A stretch of 64,000 nucleotides of DNA. It comes from PoT sp049331405 (GTDB lineage: Bacteria > Planctomycetota > Planctomycetia > Isosphaerales > Isosphaeraceae). Shown here in pieces: positions 1-9,872 of this stretch. The notes beneath the pieces were generated by a model that made no database searches, was not told where the DNA came from, and worked only from the letters and a program-made list of their open reading frames with translations. How positions within the stretch are numbered: position 1 is the stretch's first letter; every line of letters starts with the position of its first letter. The stretch is taken from positions 1-64,000 of the forward strand of contig NZ_CP186274.1 of NCBI RefSeq assembly GCF_049331405.1, in the 5' to 3' direction. The translations under genes were made by a program, and so were the position numbers.

Positions 1-995
1 TGACCGAGAGCACGGACTATTACCTCGGCACGACCGTCGACCAGATCGCCGCCCGGCAGATCGGCCAGGAGACGCAGCTCCCGTCCCTCGAGATCTCGAT
101 GGACCTGCTCTCCACCGTCGGCCAGTGCGACAACGGATACGCATGCGTCTATCAAAACAACCTCTCGTGGTCGTCTCCCACGACGCCGCTCCCCTCCGAG
201 GCCCACCCCCGGATGGTCTTCGAGCGCCTCTTCGGCGAGGGGGGGAGCCCCGCCGACCGCCGCGCCGCGCTGAAAAAGCGGGCGAGCCTGCTCGACTCGG
301 TGACCGATGAGATCGCCCGGCTCAAGAACCAGCTCGGCCCTTCGGATCGCGAGAAGGTCGGGCAGTATCTCGACACCGTCCGCGAGGTCGAGCGACGCAT
401 CCAGAAGGCCGAATCCGACGCCAAGGACAACGTCCTGCCGGACCTCGACCGCCCCGTCGGCGTGCCGGCCCACTATGCCGACCACGCCCGGTTGATGTTC
501 GACCTCCAGGTGCTCGCGCTCCAGGGGGACGTGACCCGGGTCATCACCTTCCAGCTCGCCCGCGAGACGAGCAATCGCTCGTACCCCGAGATCGGAGTCC
601 CCGAGGCACACCACCCGCTCACGCACCACGGCAACGACCCGGCCAAGATCGCGAAGATGGCGAAGATCAATCAGTTCCACGTCTCGCTCTACGCCGAGTT
701 CCTGCAGAAGCTCGCGAACACCCCCGAGGGGGATGGCTCGCTCCTCGATCACAGCCTCTACCTCTACGGCAGCGGCATGGGCAACCCGAACCTGCACGAC
801 CATGCCAACCTGCCGATCCTCGTGGCCGGTGGCGCCGCGGGAAAGATGAAAGGCGGACGACACATCCGCTATGATAACCCGACGCCCCTGGCCAACCTCC
901 ACCTGACCCTCCTCGACAAGATGGGCGTCCGGCTCGACTCCTTCGCCGACAGCCAAGGGAAGATCGACGACCTCTTCGAACCGCTCTCGATCTGA
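1..995 (+). CDS. DUF1552 domain protein, C-terminal part (start outside window)
   Basis: The frame is open from the left edge (codons begin at position 3) to the TGA ending at 995, so about 330 C-terminal residues are visible. The sequence has the look of the DUF1552 family of planctomycetes and related bacteria: a helical segment with 'REVERRIQKAE', then 'LQGDVTRVITFQLAR', a His-rich stretch 'EAHHPLTHHGNDP', and the closing block 'YLYGSGMGNPNLHDH'. In this family the gene usually follows a large DUF1592/cytochrome-c-like gene, which would lie off the left edge. The biochemical role is not established; the family is mostly exported. A secreted ankyrin protein follows on the same strand after 125 bases. 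Family assignment is firm, function is not. Confidence 0.85.
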   Translation, partial: TESTDYYLGTTVDQIAARQIGQETQLPSLEISMDLLSTVGQCDNGYACVYQNNLSWSSPTTPLPSEAHPRMVFERLFGEGGSPADRRAALKKRASLLDSVTDEIARLKNQLGPSDREKVGQYLDTVREVERRIQKAESDAKDNVLPDLDRPVGVPAHYADHARLMFDLQVLALQGDVTRVITFQLARETSNRSYPEIGVPEAHHPLTHHGNDPAKIAKMAKINQFHVSLYAEFLQKLANTPEGDGSLLDHSLYLYGSGMGNPNLHDHANLPILVAGGAAGKMKGGRHIRYDNPTPLANLHLTLLDKMGVRLDSFADSQGKIDDLFEPLSI

Positions 996-1120
996 GGATT
1001 CACCGACCGACTTGAGCCTGGAAACATCGGAGGGGTCATAGATCCATGCCATCCCATAGTAACATACGTCAGGACATCGAGGGATCGGCGGGGATCTCGG
1101 CCCATTCGCGGAGATTCAAC

Positions 1121-2662
1121 ATGGGCTCATTTCGTTTCCTCAAGCATGCGAGTCTTTCCCTGATCTTGACGCTCGCGGCGATGCCCCTCCTCGCCGCGGA
1201 GGCACCGCTGGCCGACGCGGCCGAGAAGCGTGACCTGGTCGGCGTCCGCGGCCTCATCACAAAGCACGTCGAGATCAACCAGGCGCAGGCAGACGGCATG
1301 ACCGCGCTGCACTGGGCCGTCTACCACGACGACCTCGAGGCGGCGAAGCTCCTGCTCGACGCCAAGGCCGATGCGAAGGCCATGAACCGTTATGGCGTGT
1401 CGCCACTCTCGCTCGCCTGCCGCAACGGAGACGAGCGCATGGTCGCGATGCTGCTCGACGCCGGCGCGGATCCGAACACCAAGCTCCGGGGCGACGAGAC
1501 CGTCCTCATGATCGCCGCGAGGACCGGGAAACTCGGCCCGGTGAAGGCCCTGATCGCCAGGGGGGCCGACGTCAACGCGAAGGAGCGTCGCGGGCAGACC
1601 CCTTTGATGTGGGCCGCCGCCGAGGGGAACGCCGAGGTCGTCGAGGCTCTCCTGAAGGCGGGGGCCGACTTCCGCGCCGCCCTCCCTTCGGGCTTCACGC
1701 CGATGCTCTTCGCCGTGCGTGAAGGGCGGATCGAGGTGGTGCGATTGCTGCTCAAGGCGGGCATCGACGTCAACCAGCCGATCCAGGCCGAGAGGTCGTC
1801 GGGCAGGGCACCTGCCAAAGGGACGACACCTCTGATACTGGCCATCGAGAACGGCCACTTCGAGCTGGCCGCCGTCCTGCTCGACGCCGGGGCCGACCCC
1901 AACGAGCAGCGCTCCGGCTTCACCCCGCTCCACACGCTGACCTGGGTCCGCAAGGCGAGCCGAGGCGACGACGAGGCCGGCGACCCGTCCCCCATCGGTT
2001 CGGGCAACCTCAGCAGCCTCGAGCTCGCCGAGGCGCTCGTGAAGCACGGTGCCGACGTCAACGCCCGCCTCAAGCGTGGCATCGCCGGCACGGCCATCCT
2101 GAGCCGACGGGGGGCGACCCCGTACCTCCTCGCCTCCATGACGGCCGACGTGCCCTACATGAAGACCTTGCTCAAGCTCGGCGCCGACCCGAAGATCCCC
2201 AACTCCCAGAACTGCACCCCCTTGATGGCCGCTTCGGGCATCGGCAGCCTCGCCCCGGGCGAGGACGCGGGCACCGAGGAAGAGGCGATCGAGGCCGTGA
2301 AGCTCAACCTGGAGCTGGGCAACGACATCAACGCCGTGGACGACAACGGCGAGACCGTCATGCATGGCGCCGCCTACAAGTGCCTCCCCGGCGTCGTGCA
2401 GCTCCTCTTCGACCGTGGGGCCAAGGTCGAGGTCTGGAACACGAAGAACAAGCACGGCTGGACCCCGCTCGCCATCGCCGAGGGGCACCGGCCCGGCACC
2501 TTCCGTCCCTCGCCGGAGACCATCACCGCCATCCGGCACGTCATGCTTTCCGCGGGGGTCACTCCCCCGAGCCGCACCGGCCCCTTCGAGGACAACTCCG
2601 GCTACTCGGCCGAGGCGAAGGCCAAAGCCAAGGCCGCGGCCAAGGCGGAAGAACCTCGCTGA
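1121..2662 (+). CDS. Secreted ankyrin-repeat protein
   Basis: A 513-residue protein. I chose the ATG at 1121 because a GGAG motif lies 7 bases upstream and the protein then begins with a clean signal peptide (basic 'MGSFRFLKH', hydrophobic core, cleavage near 'LLAAEA'). An in-frame ATG at 1046 would bury that signal. From about residue 45 to 470 there are roughly nine ankyrin repeats, seen as recurring 'GxTPLxxAxxxGxxxxVxxLLxxGADxN' patterns, for example 'GQTPLMWAAAEGNAEVV' and 'TPLILAIENGHFELAAVLL'. The tail is Ala/Lys-rich. Ankyrin repeats bind protein partners; here this must happen outside the cytoplasm. The position next to the DUF1552 gene suggests a shared envelope role, but this is inference. 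Confidence 0.88.
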   Translation: MGSFRFLKHASLSLILTLAAMPLLAAEAPLADAAEKRDLVGVRGLITKHVEINQAQADGMTALHWAVYHDDLEAAKLLLDAKADAKAMNRYGVSPLSLACRNGDERMVAMLLDAGADPNTKLRGDETVLMIAARTGKLGPVKALIARGADVNAKERRGQTPLMWAAAEGNAEVVEALLKAGADFRAALPSGFTPMLFAVREGRIEVVRLLLKAGIDVNQPIQAERSSGRAPAKGTTPLILAIENGHFELAAVLLDAGADPNEQRSGFTPLHTLTWVRKASRGDDEAGDPSPIGSGNLSSLELAEALVKHGADVNARLKRGIAGTAILSRRGATPYLLASMTADVPYMKTLLKLGADPKIPNSQNCTPLMAASGIGSLAPGEDAGTEEEAIEAVKLNLELGNDINAVDDNGETVMHGAAYKCLPGVVQLLFDRGAKVEVWNTKNKHGWTPLAIAEGHRPGTFRPSPETITAIRHVMLSAGVTPPSRTGPFEDNSGYSAEAKAKAKAAAKAEEPR

Positions 2663-2784
2663 CGATCTGACCGAACCCTCGGCGATCGCTCCGGGACAAC
2701 TTCGGCTCACCGCCCGCCGGCCCGCTGTCCTGCACAAATCACGATTCGTGCAGGCGATGCCGTAACACGCGCCGCCTCCGGATG

Positions 2785-2820
2785 TCCGCGATGGGCCGAA
2801 TCCCTTCGGCCCATCGCGGA
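2785..2820 (+). terminator. Strong hairpin after the ankyrin gene
   Basis: A perfect 15-bp inverted repeat (2785-2799 pairs with 2806-2820) around a 6-base loop, 122 bases after the ankyrin stop and 208 bases before the kinase start. There is no good T-run, so it may be a weak intrinsic terminator or an RNA-stabilising hairpin separating the two genes. Confidence 0.5.
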
Positions 2821-3028
2821 TTCCATGTTGTGTCGAATGAGCATTCGTTTGAATCGCGCTCGGGCGGCGATCGTGATTTTGAAGATTCGGGCATCGGAAG
2901 TGCAAGCCAGGACGACTTCGATCTTCAACGAAAACGGTCACGGATGGATCGGCGACCCGAGTCAAAGGACGGTCCTGCAACCACTTCCACCGAATCATTG
3001 GAGCATCCCGCGACCGGGCGACGAAGCC

Positions 3029-6000
3029 ATGAGCAGCGAAACCAAGAGCGAGGGGCAGCGTCCCCGCGACCTGCAAGCGACCGACATCACGGATGAGCTG
3101 GATTCTCGCCCCTCGCGAATCCCCGACCACGCTTCGGAGAACCACACGTTGGTGCGGCTCGCCCGCGCCCTGGCGGAATCACCCCAGCACATCTTCGCGT
3201 CGATCGCCGACGCCGCCCTGGAACTCTGCGGGGCCGACGCCGCCGGCGTCACCCTCGTCGACGAGAACGAAGACCTCCGCTGGCAGGCGACGGCCGGGAT
3301 CCTGGCCGATCGTGCCGGCAGCAGCGTGCCTCGTCGTCTCTGCCCGTGCGGGCTGGCGCTCGATCGCGGGGAAGGCCGGCTCCTGGCCGATCCTGGGCGA
3401 CGCTTCGCCGGACTGCCGACGCAAGGCCATCCCATCGGTGAGTGGCTGACCCTGCCGTTCTCCTCAAGTGGCAGGGCTGCCGGCACGGTCTGGGCGGCGA
3501 ACGTCGAGAGATCGAGGCCGTTCGATGGCGAGGATCGGCGGATCCTGGCGGAGCTCGCCGACTTCGCCTCGGCAGCCTATCTGACGCTCTCGGCGATCGA
3601 GCAGCAGGAGCGGGCCTCCGACAACCGGGCCAGGCGCATCCTCGAGAGCATCACCGACGCCTTCTTCGCCGTCGACCGCGACTGGCGGTTCACCTACGTC
3701 AACCAGCAGGCCGAGCGGCTCCTGAACCGCAAGCCGCGCGACCTCCTGGGCCAGAGCCTCTGGGATGAGTACCCGGGCCTCGCCGGCAGCGACTTCGAGC
3801 GGTCCTATCACCGCGCCGCCGAGGAGCGGGTCGCCGAGTCGGTCACGGCGTACTACCCCGACCACGACCGCTGGTACGAGGTCCACGTCTATCCGACCGC
3901 CGACGGGATCTCGATCTACTTCCGTGACGCCTCGGAGCGGGTCCGGGCCGACGAGGCCATCCGCGCCAGCGAGGAGCGGTTCCGCCTGGCGCTCGACTCC
4001 GCCGAGCTCGGCGCCTGGCACGTCGACCCGAAGACGATGAAGCTGACGACCGACGCCCGATTCCGGGCGATCTTCGGCACCGACCAGGCGGCGCTCGGCT
4101 ACGAGCAGGCCATCGCGATGATCCACCCGGACGACCGCAGCATGGTCCGGGCCGAGGTCCAGCTCGCCACCAGGCCGTCCGACCCCAAGCCCTACGCGGT
4201 CGAGCATAGGGTGATCCACCCGGATGGCTCGGTGCGCTGGGTCTTCGCCAAGGGGCGGGCCAACCTCGGGCGCAACGGCGTGAGGGGGCTCCCCCTGAGC
4301 TTCGACGGCACCCTCGCCGACATCACCGAGCGCAAGCGAGCCGAGGAGGCCCTCCGCGCCAACGAGGAACGCTACCGGACCTTCTTCGACAACATCGACG
4401 AGGGCTTCTGCGTCATCGAGGTCCTCCTCGACGACGAGGGCCGCCCCTTCGACTACCGCTTCTTGGAGATGAACCCAGCCTTCGAAACGCACACGGGGTT
4501 GAGGAACGCCCTGGGCAAGCGGGTCCGCGACCTCGTCCCCCAGCACGAGACGCACTGGTACGAGATCTACGGCAAGGTCGCCTCGACGGGCGAGCCGATC
4601 CGATTCATGCACGAGGCCAAGGCGCTCAACCGCTGGTATGAAGTCTCCGCCTCGCGCGTCGGGGAGCCCTCGAGCCGCAAGGTCGCCGTCCTGTTCAATG
4701 ACATCAGCGACCGGGTCCACGCCGAGTCCCGCCTGCGAGACGCCCTGAGCCGCCTGGACGCTGCCCTCGAAGCCGGGACCATCGCCACCTGGGACTGGGA
4801 GATCGCCGACGACCGCGTGACGGGGGATCGCAACCTCGCCAGGATGTTCTCGGTTCCCGTCGAGGTGGTCAACGGAGGCGGCCTGAGCATCTCGCAATTC
4901 CTGGCGGCGATCCACCCGCACGACCGCGAGCGCGTCACGACCCTGATCGAGCAGACCCTCGCCACCGGCAGGCGTTACGAGACCGATTACCGGATCCTCT
5001 CGCCCGATGGGGAGGTCCGCTGGGTCGAGGCCCGAGGGCGCGTGGTCCGGGACGACCAGGGGCAGCCCACCTCGCTCCGCGGCGTTGTCGCCGACATCAC
5101 CGACCGCAAGCGTTCCGAGGAAGCGACCCGGCTGCGGGCCTTCCAGCTCCAGAAGCTCGCCGAGGTCGCCAACCAGATCAACTCGGCCCACGACGTGAAC
5201 TCGGTCCTACGCGTGGTCACGGAGGAGGCCCGCCAACTCGTCGGCGCCCACCAGGCCGCCACCAGCATGGTGCTCGACCCCCTCTATCCTCAGCCGGTGA
5301 ATGTGGTCTCCGCCTCGGCGAGGCCCGGCCAGGACGTGACGCCCCCCGACATCGACGGCCTCCTGATCTACGAGGACCTGGAACGGACCAACCGACCGAT
5401 CCGGCTGACCCACGGCGAGATCGACTCCGACCCGAGGTGGAACACCCTGGGCAAGCTCACCGGCCTCGGCACGACCCCCAACGGCTGGCTCGCCGCGCCC
5501 CTGATCGGCCGGAATGGCCGGAACATGGGCCTGATCCAGCTCTCCGACAAGTTCGAAGGCGAGTTCACCGCAGACGACGAGGCCATCCTCATCCAGCTCT
5601 CGCAGCTCACGGCGATCGCCGTCGAGAACGCCCGACTCTACGAAGAACTCCGGGGCAACGACGAGCGCAAGGACGAATTCCTGGCGATGCTCGCCCACGA
5701 GCTCCGCAACCCCCTGGCCGCCATCAGCAACGCGGTCAAGCTGACGGCGAAGACCGACGAGAAGCAGCACCTCGACTGGTCGCGGGACGTGATCAACCGC
5801 CAGATGCTCCACCTCTCCCGGCTCATCGACGACCTGATGGACGTCTCGCGGATCACGCGCGGGAAGATCGACCTCAGGCGGGACGTGGTGGAGGCGACCT
5901 CGATCCTCGAGAGCGCCGCGGCCACGGTCAGGACGCTGCTGGAGGAGCGCAAGCACACGCTCGACCTCGACTTGGAGCGGGGGCATCTCTGGCTCAACGT

Positions 6001-6763
6001 CGACCCGACGCGGCTCGAGCAGGTCGTGGTAAACCTCCTGAACAACGCCGCCAAGTACAGCGAGAACTCCGGCCACATCCGGCTCCGCGCCCGCAAGGAA
6101 GGGGACGAGGTCGTCATCAGCGTCAAGGATCGGGGGGTCGGCATCCCCCCCGAGAAGCTCCCGGAGATGTTCGAGCTCTTCGCGCAGGGAGATCGCTCGC
6201 TGGCTCGCTCAGAAGGGGGCCTCGGGATTGGGCTGACCGTCGTCAAGAAGCTCGTCGAGATGCACGGCGGCGGCATCGCCGCACGGAGCGAAGGGCCGGG
6301 GCAGGGGAGCGAGTTCACCATCCGGCTCCCCGCCGCCCAGCAGCCGGCCCCGACCCGGGACGACGCGGGCCCCTCGCCGTTGAAGCCGGCCAGGAAGGCG
6401 AAGGTCCTCGTCGTCGACGACAACGTGGACACGGCGAAGGGGATGGCCAGGCTCCTGAAGCTGATCGGCCACGAGGTCGCCACGGCGCACAGCGGTCCCG
6501 AGGCCATCGAGGTCGCCCGGGCCTATGACCCCGACTTCATCCTCCTCGACATCGGGCTGCCGGGCATGAGCGGCTACGAGGTCGCCTCGCAGCTCAGGCG
6601 GGAACCCTGCTGCGAGGGATCCGTGATCGTCGCCGTCTCGGGCTACGGGCAGGACGAGGACCGACGCCGATCGCGCCAGGCGGGCTTCGACCACCACCTC
6701 ATCAAGCCCCTCGACCACGACGCGCTGCTGTCCCTGCTCGCGGCCGGCAACGACCGGGGCTGA
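3029..6763 (+). CDS. Hybrid sensor histidine kinase (GAF-PAS4-GAF-HisKA-HATPase-REC)
   Basis: A 1,244-residue soluble kinase with no membrane segment. Approximate domains: GAF 40-195; four PAS domains at 205-315, 320-440, 447-560 and 575-690, most followed by 'ADITxRKR'-type linkers; a second GAF 700-875; HisKA with the H-box 'MLAHELRNPL' (His at about 890); HATPase_c with N-box 'NLLNNAAKYSEN' near 1005 and G-boxes 'DRGVGIPP' and 'GGLGIGLTVVKK'; then a receiver domain from 1125 with the acceptor Asp near 1174 ('FILLDIGLPG') and 'LIKPLDHD'. All catalytic features look intact, so it should autophosphorylate and pass phosphate to its own receiver and then to an unlinked partner. The ATG at 3029 is preferred because homology begins soon after it; in-frame ATGs upstream (for example 2825) would add a low-complexity leader. 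No partner regulator is adjacent. Confidence 0.9.
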   Translation: MSSETKSEGQRPRDLQATDITDELDSRPSRIPDHASENHTLVRLARALAESPQHIFASIADAALELCGADAAGVTLVDENEDLRWQATAGILADRAGSSVPRRLCPCGLALDRGEGRLLADPGRRFAGLPTQGHPIGEWLTLPFSSSGRAAGTVWAANVERSRPFDGEDRRILAELADFASAAYLTLSAIEQQERASDNRARRILESITDAFFAVDRDWRFTYVNQQAERLLNRKPRDLLGQSLWDEYPGLAGSDFERSYHRAAEERVAESVTAYYPDHDRWYEVHVYPTADGISIYFRDASERVRADEAIRASEERFRLALDSAELGAWHVDPKTMKLTTDARFRAIFGTDQAALGYEQAIAMIHPDDRSMVRAEVQLATRPSDPKPYAVEHRVIHPDGSVRWVFAKGRANLGRNGVRGLPLSFDGTLADITERKRAEEALRANEERYRTFFDNIDEGFCVIEVLLDDEGRPFDYRFLEMNPAFETHTGLRNALGKRVRDLVPQHETHWYEIYGKVASTGEPIRFMHEAKALNRWYEVSASRVGEPSSRKVAVLFNDISDRVHAESRLRDALSRLDAALEAGTIATWDWEIADDRVTGDRNLARMFSVPVEVVNGGGLSISQFLAAIHPHDRERVTTLIEQTLATGRRYETDYRILSPDGEVRWVEARGRVVRDDQGQPTSLRGVVADITDRKRSEEATRLRAFQLQKLAEVANQINSAHDVNSVLRVVTEEARQLVGAHQAATSMVLDPLYPQPVNVVSASARPGQDVTPPDIDGLLIYEDLERTNRPIRLTHGEIDSDPRWNTLGKLTGLGTTPNGWLAAPLIGRNGRNMGLIQLSDKFEGEFTADDEAILIQLSQLTAIAVENARLYEELRGNDERKDEFLAMLAHELRNPLAAISNAVKLTAKTDEKQHLDWSRDVINRQMLHLSRLIDDLMDVSRITRGKIDLRRDVVEATSILESAAATVRTLLEERKHTLDLDLERGHLWLNVDPTRLEQVVVNLLNNAAKYSENSGHIRLRARKEGDEVVISVKDRGVGIPPEKLPEMFELFAQGDRSLARSEGGLGIGLTVVKKLVEMHGGGIAARSEGPGQGSEFTIRLPAAQQPAPTRDDAGPSPLKPARKAKVLVVDDNVDTAKGMARLLKLIGHEVATAHSGPEAIEVARAYDPDFILLDIGLPGMSGYEVASQLRREPCCEGSVIVAVSGYGQDEDRRRSRQAGFDHHLIKPLDHDALLSLLAAGNDRG

Positions 6764-8209
6764 TCAGGAGCCGCAGTTGTCGCACACCCTGCAACCGTCC
6801 CGAGACTCCTCGCTGCCGAAATAAGTCGTCACATGCTTCCAGCGACAAGACCTTGATTCGGCATATTCGAGCATCTGTTGAATCTTGAGCCGATCCCGTT
6901 CGTCGCGCTCGCGATAGGCCCGCGCCATCCTCTCGAAGTCGCCGGGGGTCGTCTCGCGGTGCAGGAGGGTCAGGCGGTCGTCCTCCTCCTTGAGGATCCC
7001 GCGATCCTTGAATAGGCCGACGATCAGCTTGAGCCGATTCTTGCCCACGGGGGAGATGGCGGCGACTTCGGCGAACGTGGCCCCGTCGCCCGCCCGGACG
7101 AGGGCATGGTGGGCGTTGATGAGGTCCTCGCCCGACGGGTAGCGGCCCGCCTGGAAGAACGTATGGAGTCGCTTATCCGAAGGGTCGAACAGGAGGATGC
7201 ACCGCGCCGGCAGGCCGTCGCGCCCGGCGCGGCCGACCTCCTGGTAATAGGCCTCGAGCGTCCCCGGTACGTGGTGATGGATCACGAACCGGATGTCCGG
7301 CTTGTCGATCCCCATGCCGAAGGCGTTGGTCGCGACCATCGCCTTGACTTCCCCATTCATGAACCGATCCTGATTCGCCTCGCGCTCCGAGGCCTTGAGA
7401 CGGCCGTGATACGAGGCGACCTCGATCCCCTCGGCCTCGAGGAACTCGGTGAGCTCGTTGACCGCCTTGATGGTCGCCGTGTAGACCAGGCCGGTCCCCT
7501 CGGCGTCTCGGAGCAGGCGGAGCAGTTGCCTGCGCTTCTCCGGCTCCCCCTCCGCCGTCACGACCTCGAGCCGGAGGTTCTGCCGGAAGACCCCCGTGTG
7601 GAAGACCTCGGCGTCGGGGATGTCGAGCTGGCGGCGGATGTCCTCGAGGACCTCCGGCGTCGCGGTGGCCGTGAGGGCGAGCACCGGGGGGTGGCCGAGC
7701 TTCGCGATGGCCTCGCCCAGCTCCGAGAACTCGGGGCGGAAGTCGTGGCCCCACTCGCTCACGCAGTGGGCCTCGTCCACGACGAAGAGGTCGATGAGCG
7801 TCTTCTGCAGGACCGCGATGAACTCGGGGGCGGCCAGGCGTTCGGGGGTCGTGTAGACGAACTCCATGCGGCCCGCCGCGATCGCCTCGAGGGCCTCGCG
7901 CTCCTCGGCGGTCGAGAGCGTGCTGTTGACCGCGACGGCCTGGAACCCTCGCGCCACCAGGGCCTCGGTCTGATCCCTCATGAGCGCGATCAGGGGGCTG
8001 ACGACGACGGTCGTCCCCTCGAGTTCGAGGGCGGGCAACTGGAAGCAGAGGCTCTTGCCCGAGCCAGTGGGCATGACCACCACCGTATCCCGCCCCTCCA
8101 GCGCCGCCTGCACGACCTGCTCCTGCCCGGGGCGGAAGCGATGGAAGCCGAAGTGCTCGCGCAGCTTCTTCACCAACTCCAGATTCACTGGCTGCGCAGC
8201 TTCGGACAT
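6764..8209 (-). CDS. recQ: RecQ-family ATP-dependent DNA helicase, short form
   Basis: A 481-residue SF2 helicase. It shows the RecQ motif 0 region ('FGFHRFRPGQEQVV'), Walker A 'MPTGSGKSLCF', DEAH-type motif II ('VDEAHCVSEWGHDFRPEF'), 'TATATPEV' (motif III) and motif VI 'QEVGRAGRDGLPA'. The C-terminus is a RecQ zinc-binding segment with Cys in 'SRSCRWKHVTTYFG' and 'GCRVCDNCGS'. The protein stops directly after this, so the winged-helix and HRDC domains of the 609-residue E. coli protein are missing. RecQ unwinds DNA 3'-5' in recombination and fork repair; short forms exist in other bacteria. The ATG at 8209 is chosen because family similarity begins about ten residues later; an in-frame start at 8293 adds an unconserved leader. 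The stop codon abuts that of the convergent kinase gene with no gap. Confidence 0.92.
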   Translation of the reverse strand: MSEAAQPVNLELVKKLREHFGFHRFRPGQEQVVQAALEGRDTVVVMPTGSGKSLCFQLPALELEGTTVVVSPLIALMRDQTEALVARGFQAVAVNSTLSTAEEREALEAIAAGRMEFVYTTPERLAAPEFIAVLQKTLIDLFVVDEAHCVSEWGHDFRPEFSELGEAIAKLGHPPVLALTATATPEVLEDIRRQLDIPDAEVFHTGVFRQNLRLEVVTAEGEPEKRRQLLRLLRDAEGTGLVYTATIKAVNELTEFLEAEGIEVASYHGRLKASEREANQDRFMNGEVKAMVATNAFGMGIDKPDIRFVIHHHVPGTLEAYYQEVGRAGRDGLPARCILLFDPSDKRLHTFFQAGRYPSGEDLINAHHALVRAGDGATFAEVAAISPVGKNRLKLIVGLFKDRGILKEEDDRLTLLHRETTPGDFERMARAYRERDERDRLKIQQMLEYAESRSCRWKHVTTYFGSEESRDGCRVCDNCGS

Positions 8210-9872
8210 CAGAGGGTTTCCTCCCCATTTCGCCTGTTTCAAGGTTCGATGCACGACCGACCAGTCCCGCTGCGAGAGATTGCCAAGACTCATCGCTGAG
8301 GCGGGCCATCCTACGTCGAAAGCGGGCGGGAATCCGAGAGCAATTCCCGGGTCGGCGGGCTCGTATCAATCACCGAAATTTGCGGCGTTAAGCCCTGGCA
8401 GGCCGGAGTCATTCCAAGTGTGCAGAGAATATTTGACCACGATAACCGAAAATTTGTCCAAACTTTAATGTTTTCCACTAAAAACGAGAACAATGGTCGG
8501 GCTTCGCCCGATGATGACGAGCAGCGAACCCTTGCGGTGATGCTGATTCTGCGGGTCGGCCTTCGACTCCTTCAGCCGATCCGCTCCGCGACGTCTCGAC
8601 ATTCGAGAGGCCTGAGTCCGCACGGCGTCGTCATGTGCTGGGAGAGAGTCGACCTTACATCCTCGCCCCGGACGTCAACTCCCTCACGAACCGCACGAGG
8701 GCATCGAGCCAGTTCCGTCGATTGGGGACCACGACGTAATATTCTTTCCCATCTTTCATCGCGACCGCGATCGAGTTCGGGCATCCGGGCAAGAGGTTCC
8801 GGAGGGTGTTCCAGGGCTCCCCGACATTTATCTCTTCGGAATGGGGCATCTCGATTGCGCCTCGCTTGGATATGGAAACGATGGGACTCGACAATCAGCC
8901 GACAATCTTGAAAACGAGCCGTCTTCTCGTAGCCATTCGGTCAGTCGCGCCGGAGATTCGCAAACCCGGCTTCTCAGCCAGGATCAAAATGAGAACCAAG
9001 CTGACCCCGCCTGGCATCTCCCGCGAGCTTCCCCCCTGAATGGAGTCGGCAAGGATTGGCCGTTTCGCGACTCCACAGACCGGAATTCCCTCCATCAACC
9101 CGAACCTGAGCGAACGGATCGGCACACTCGCTTCACCAGACCCTGCAAAACCGGGGCCGTCGGTGAATCGAGCGAACCTCAAGGTCCTTCTAAGCTAGTG
9201 TAGTCTAAAACGCGATCCAATATGCAGTGATTCTCAAAGACCCCGCCGAAGCGCTTCTGGTTCTGCCGAAACCGAGAATTCGTCGGCCTTTCCGAACTTG
9301 CGCCGCAGGCGGGAGTTGCCGGTTCACAGGCAGGAGAATCCGAGACCCAACTCCGTACGGCTTGACCTGGATCAAAGTGACACCGAATGGCGTGACGCGA
9401 ATGAAATGCCAGGTTGACCTCGAACCGACATTCTTTGGCGTCATCCAGAGCCGACCCGGCCATGACACGAGTCGCGCTCATTCCTCCTGCCAATAATCTA
9501 GTCGAAAGAGCCATCCTCGAGCCGCCTCCGATCTTGCCCCGGCATGGACCGGGGACGAGGCACTCTCGATCTGCATCCCCCCTCGCCCCATCCTCTACTG
9601 GTGGAATGCTGAATCGGCTCCGGCTCGAGCGTCCAGATCAACCGGGAACGCTCACATCATGACTCACTGACTCAACATTAATCGCCGGATGAAGTCGCCC
9701 GCCTCGCTTCAATTTACCATAAACATTCTCGCGCACCTTCCTGTATGTTTTTTCATGTCATCACAATAACATTCATACTCTCCTGCCTTGCGGGCGGGGC
9801 ATCGAGCCCGTATGGTTGGGGCGTTCGTGCGATGGCACTCACCGACGACGATCCTTGCCTTCGGAGATCGGC
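8210..9872. other. Gene-poor stretch with a GRAM-like relic
   Basis: About 1.66 kb between recQ and the sulfatase. The part near 8,405-8,490 is AT-rich and may carry the recQ promoter. A decayed GRAM-like gene lies at about 8,655-8,960 on the minus strand (separate entry). A short imperfect tandem repeat lies at about 9,355-9,414. The last 200 bases before the sulfatase are again AT-rich and probably hold its promoter. I see no other convincing gene. Confidence 0.6.
8655..8960 (-). pseudogene. Relic of a GRAM/PH-like small protein gene
   Basis: Read on the minus strand, this stretch encodes a close relative of the intact 113-residue protein at 19654-19995. Matching pieces are 'TRRRLVFK' against 'TNERLIFE', 'GAIEMP' against 'TVIELP', 'NSIAVAMKDGKEYYVVV' against 'NAIAITTKAGKEYRLVV', and 'NWLDAL' against 'AWIDAI'. 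A TGA at 8895-8897 interrupts the same frame inside the domain, right after 'LVFKIVG', and the expected N-terminal 30 residues cannot be seen. I read this as a dead or dying paralogue. A short functional product from a TTG just after the stop is possible but would lack half of the fold. Confidence 0.55.

Noticed and set aside
8210..9872. Insertion sequence or prophage remnant in the gene-poor stretch
   Set aside because: No transposase or integrase fragment, terminal inverted repeat or target duplication could be seen.
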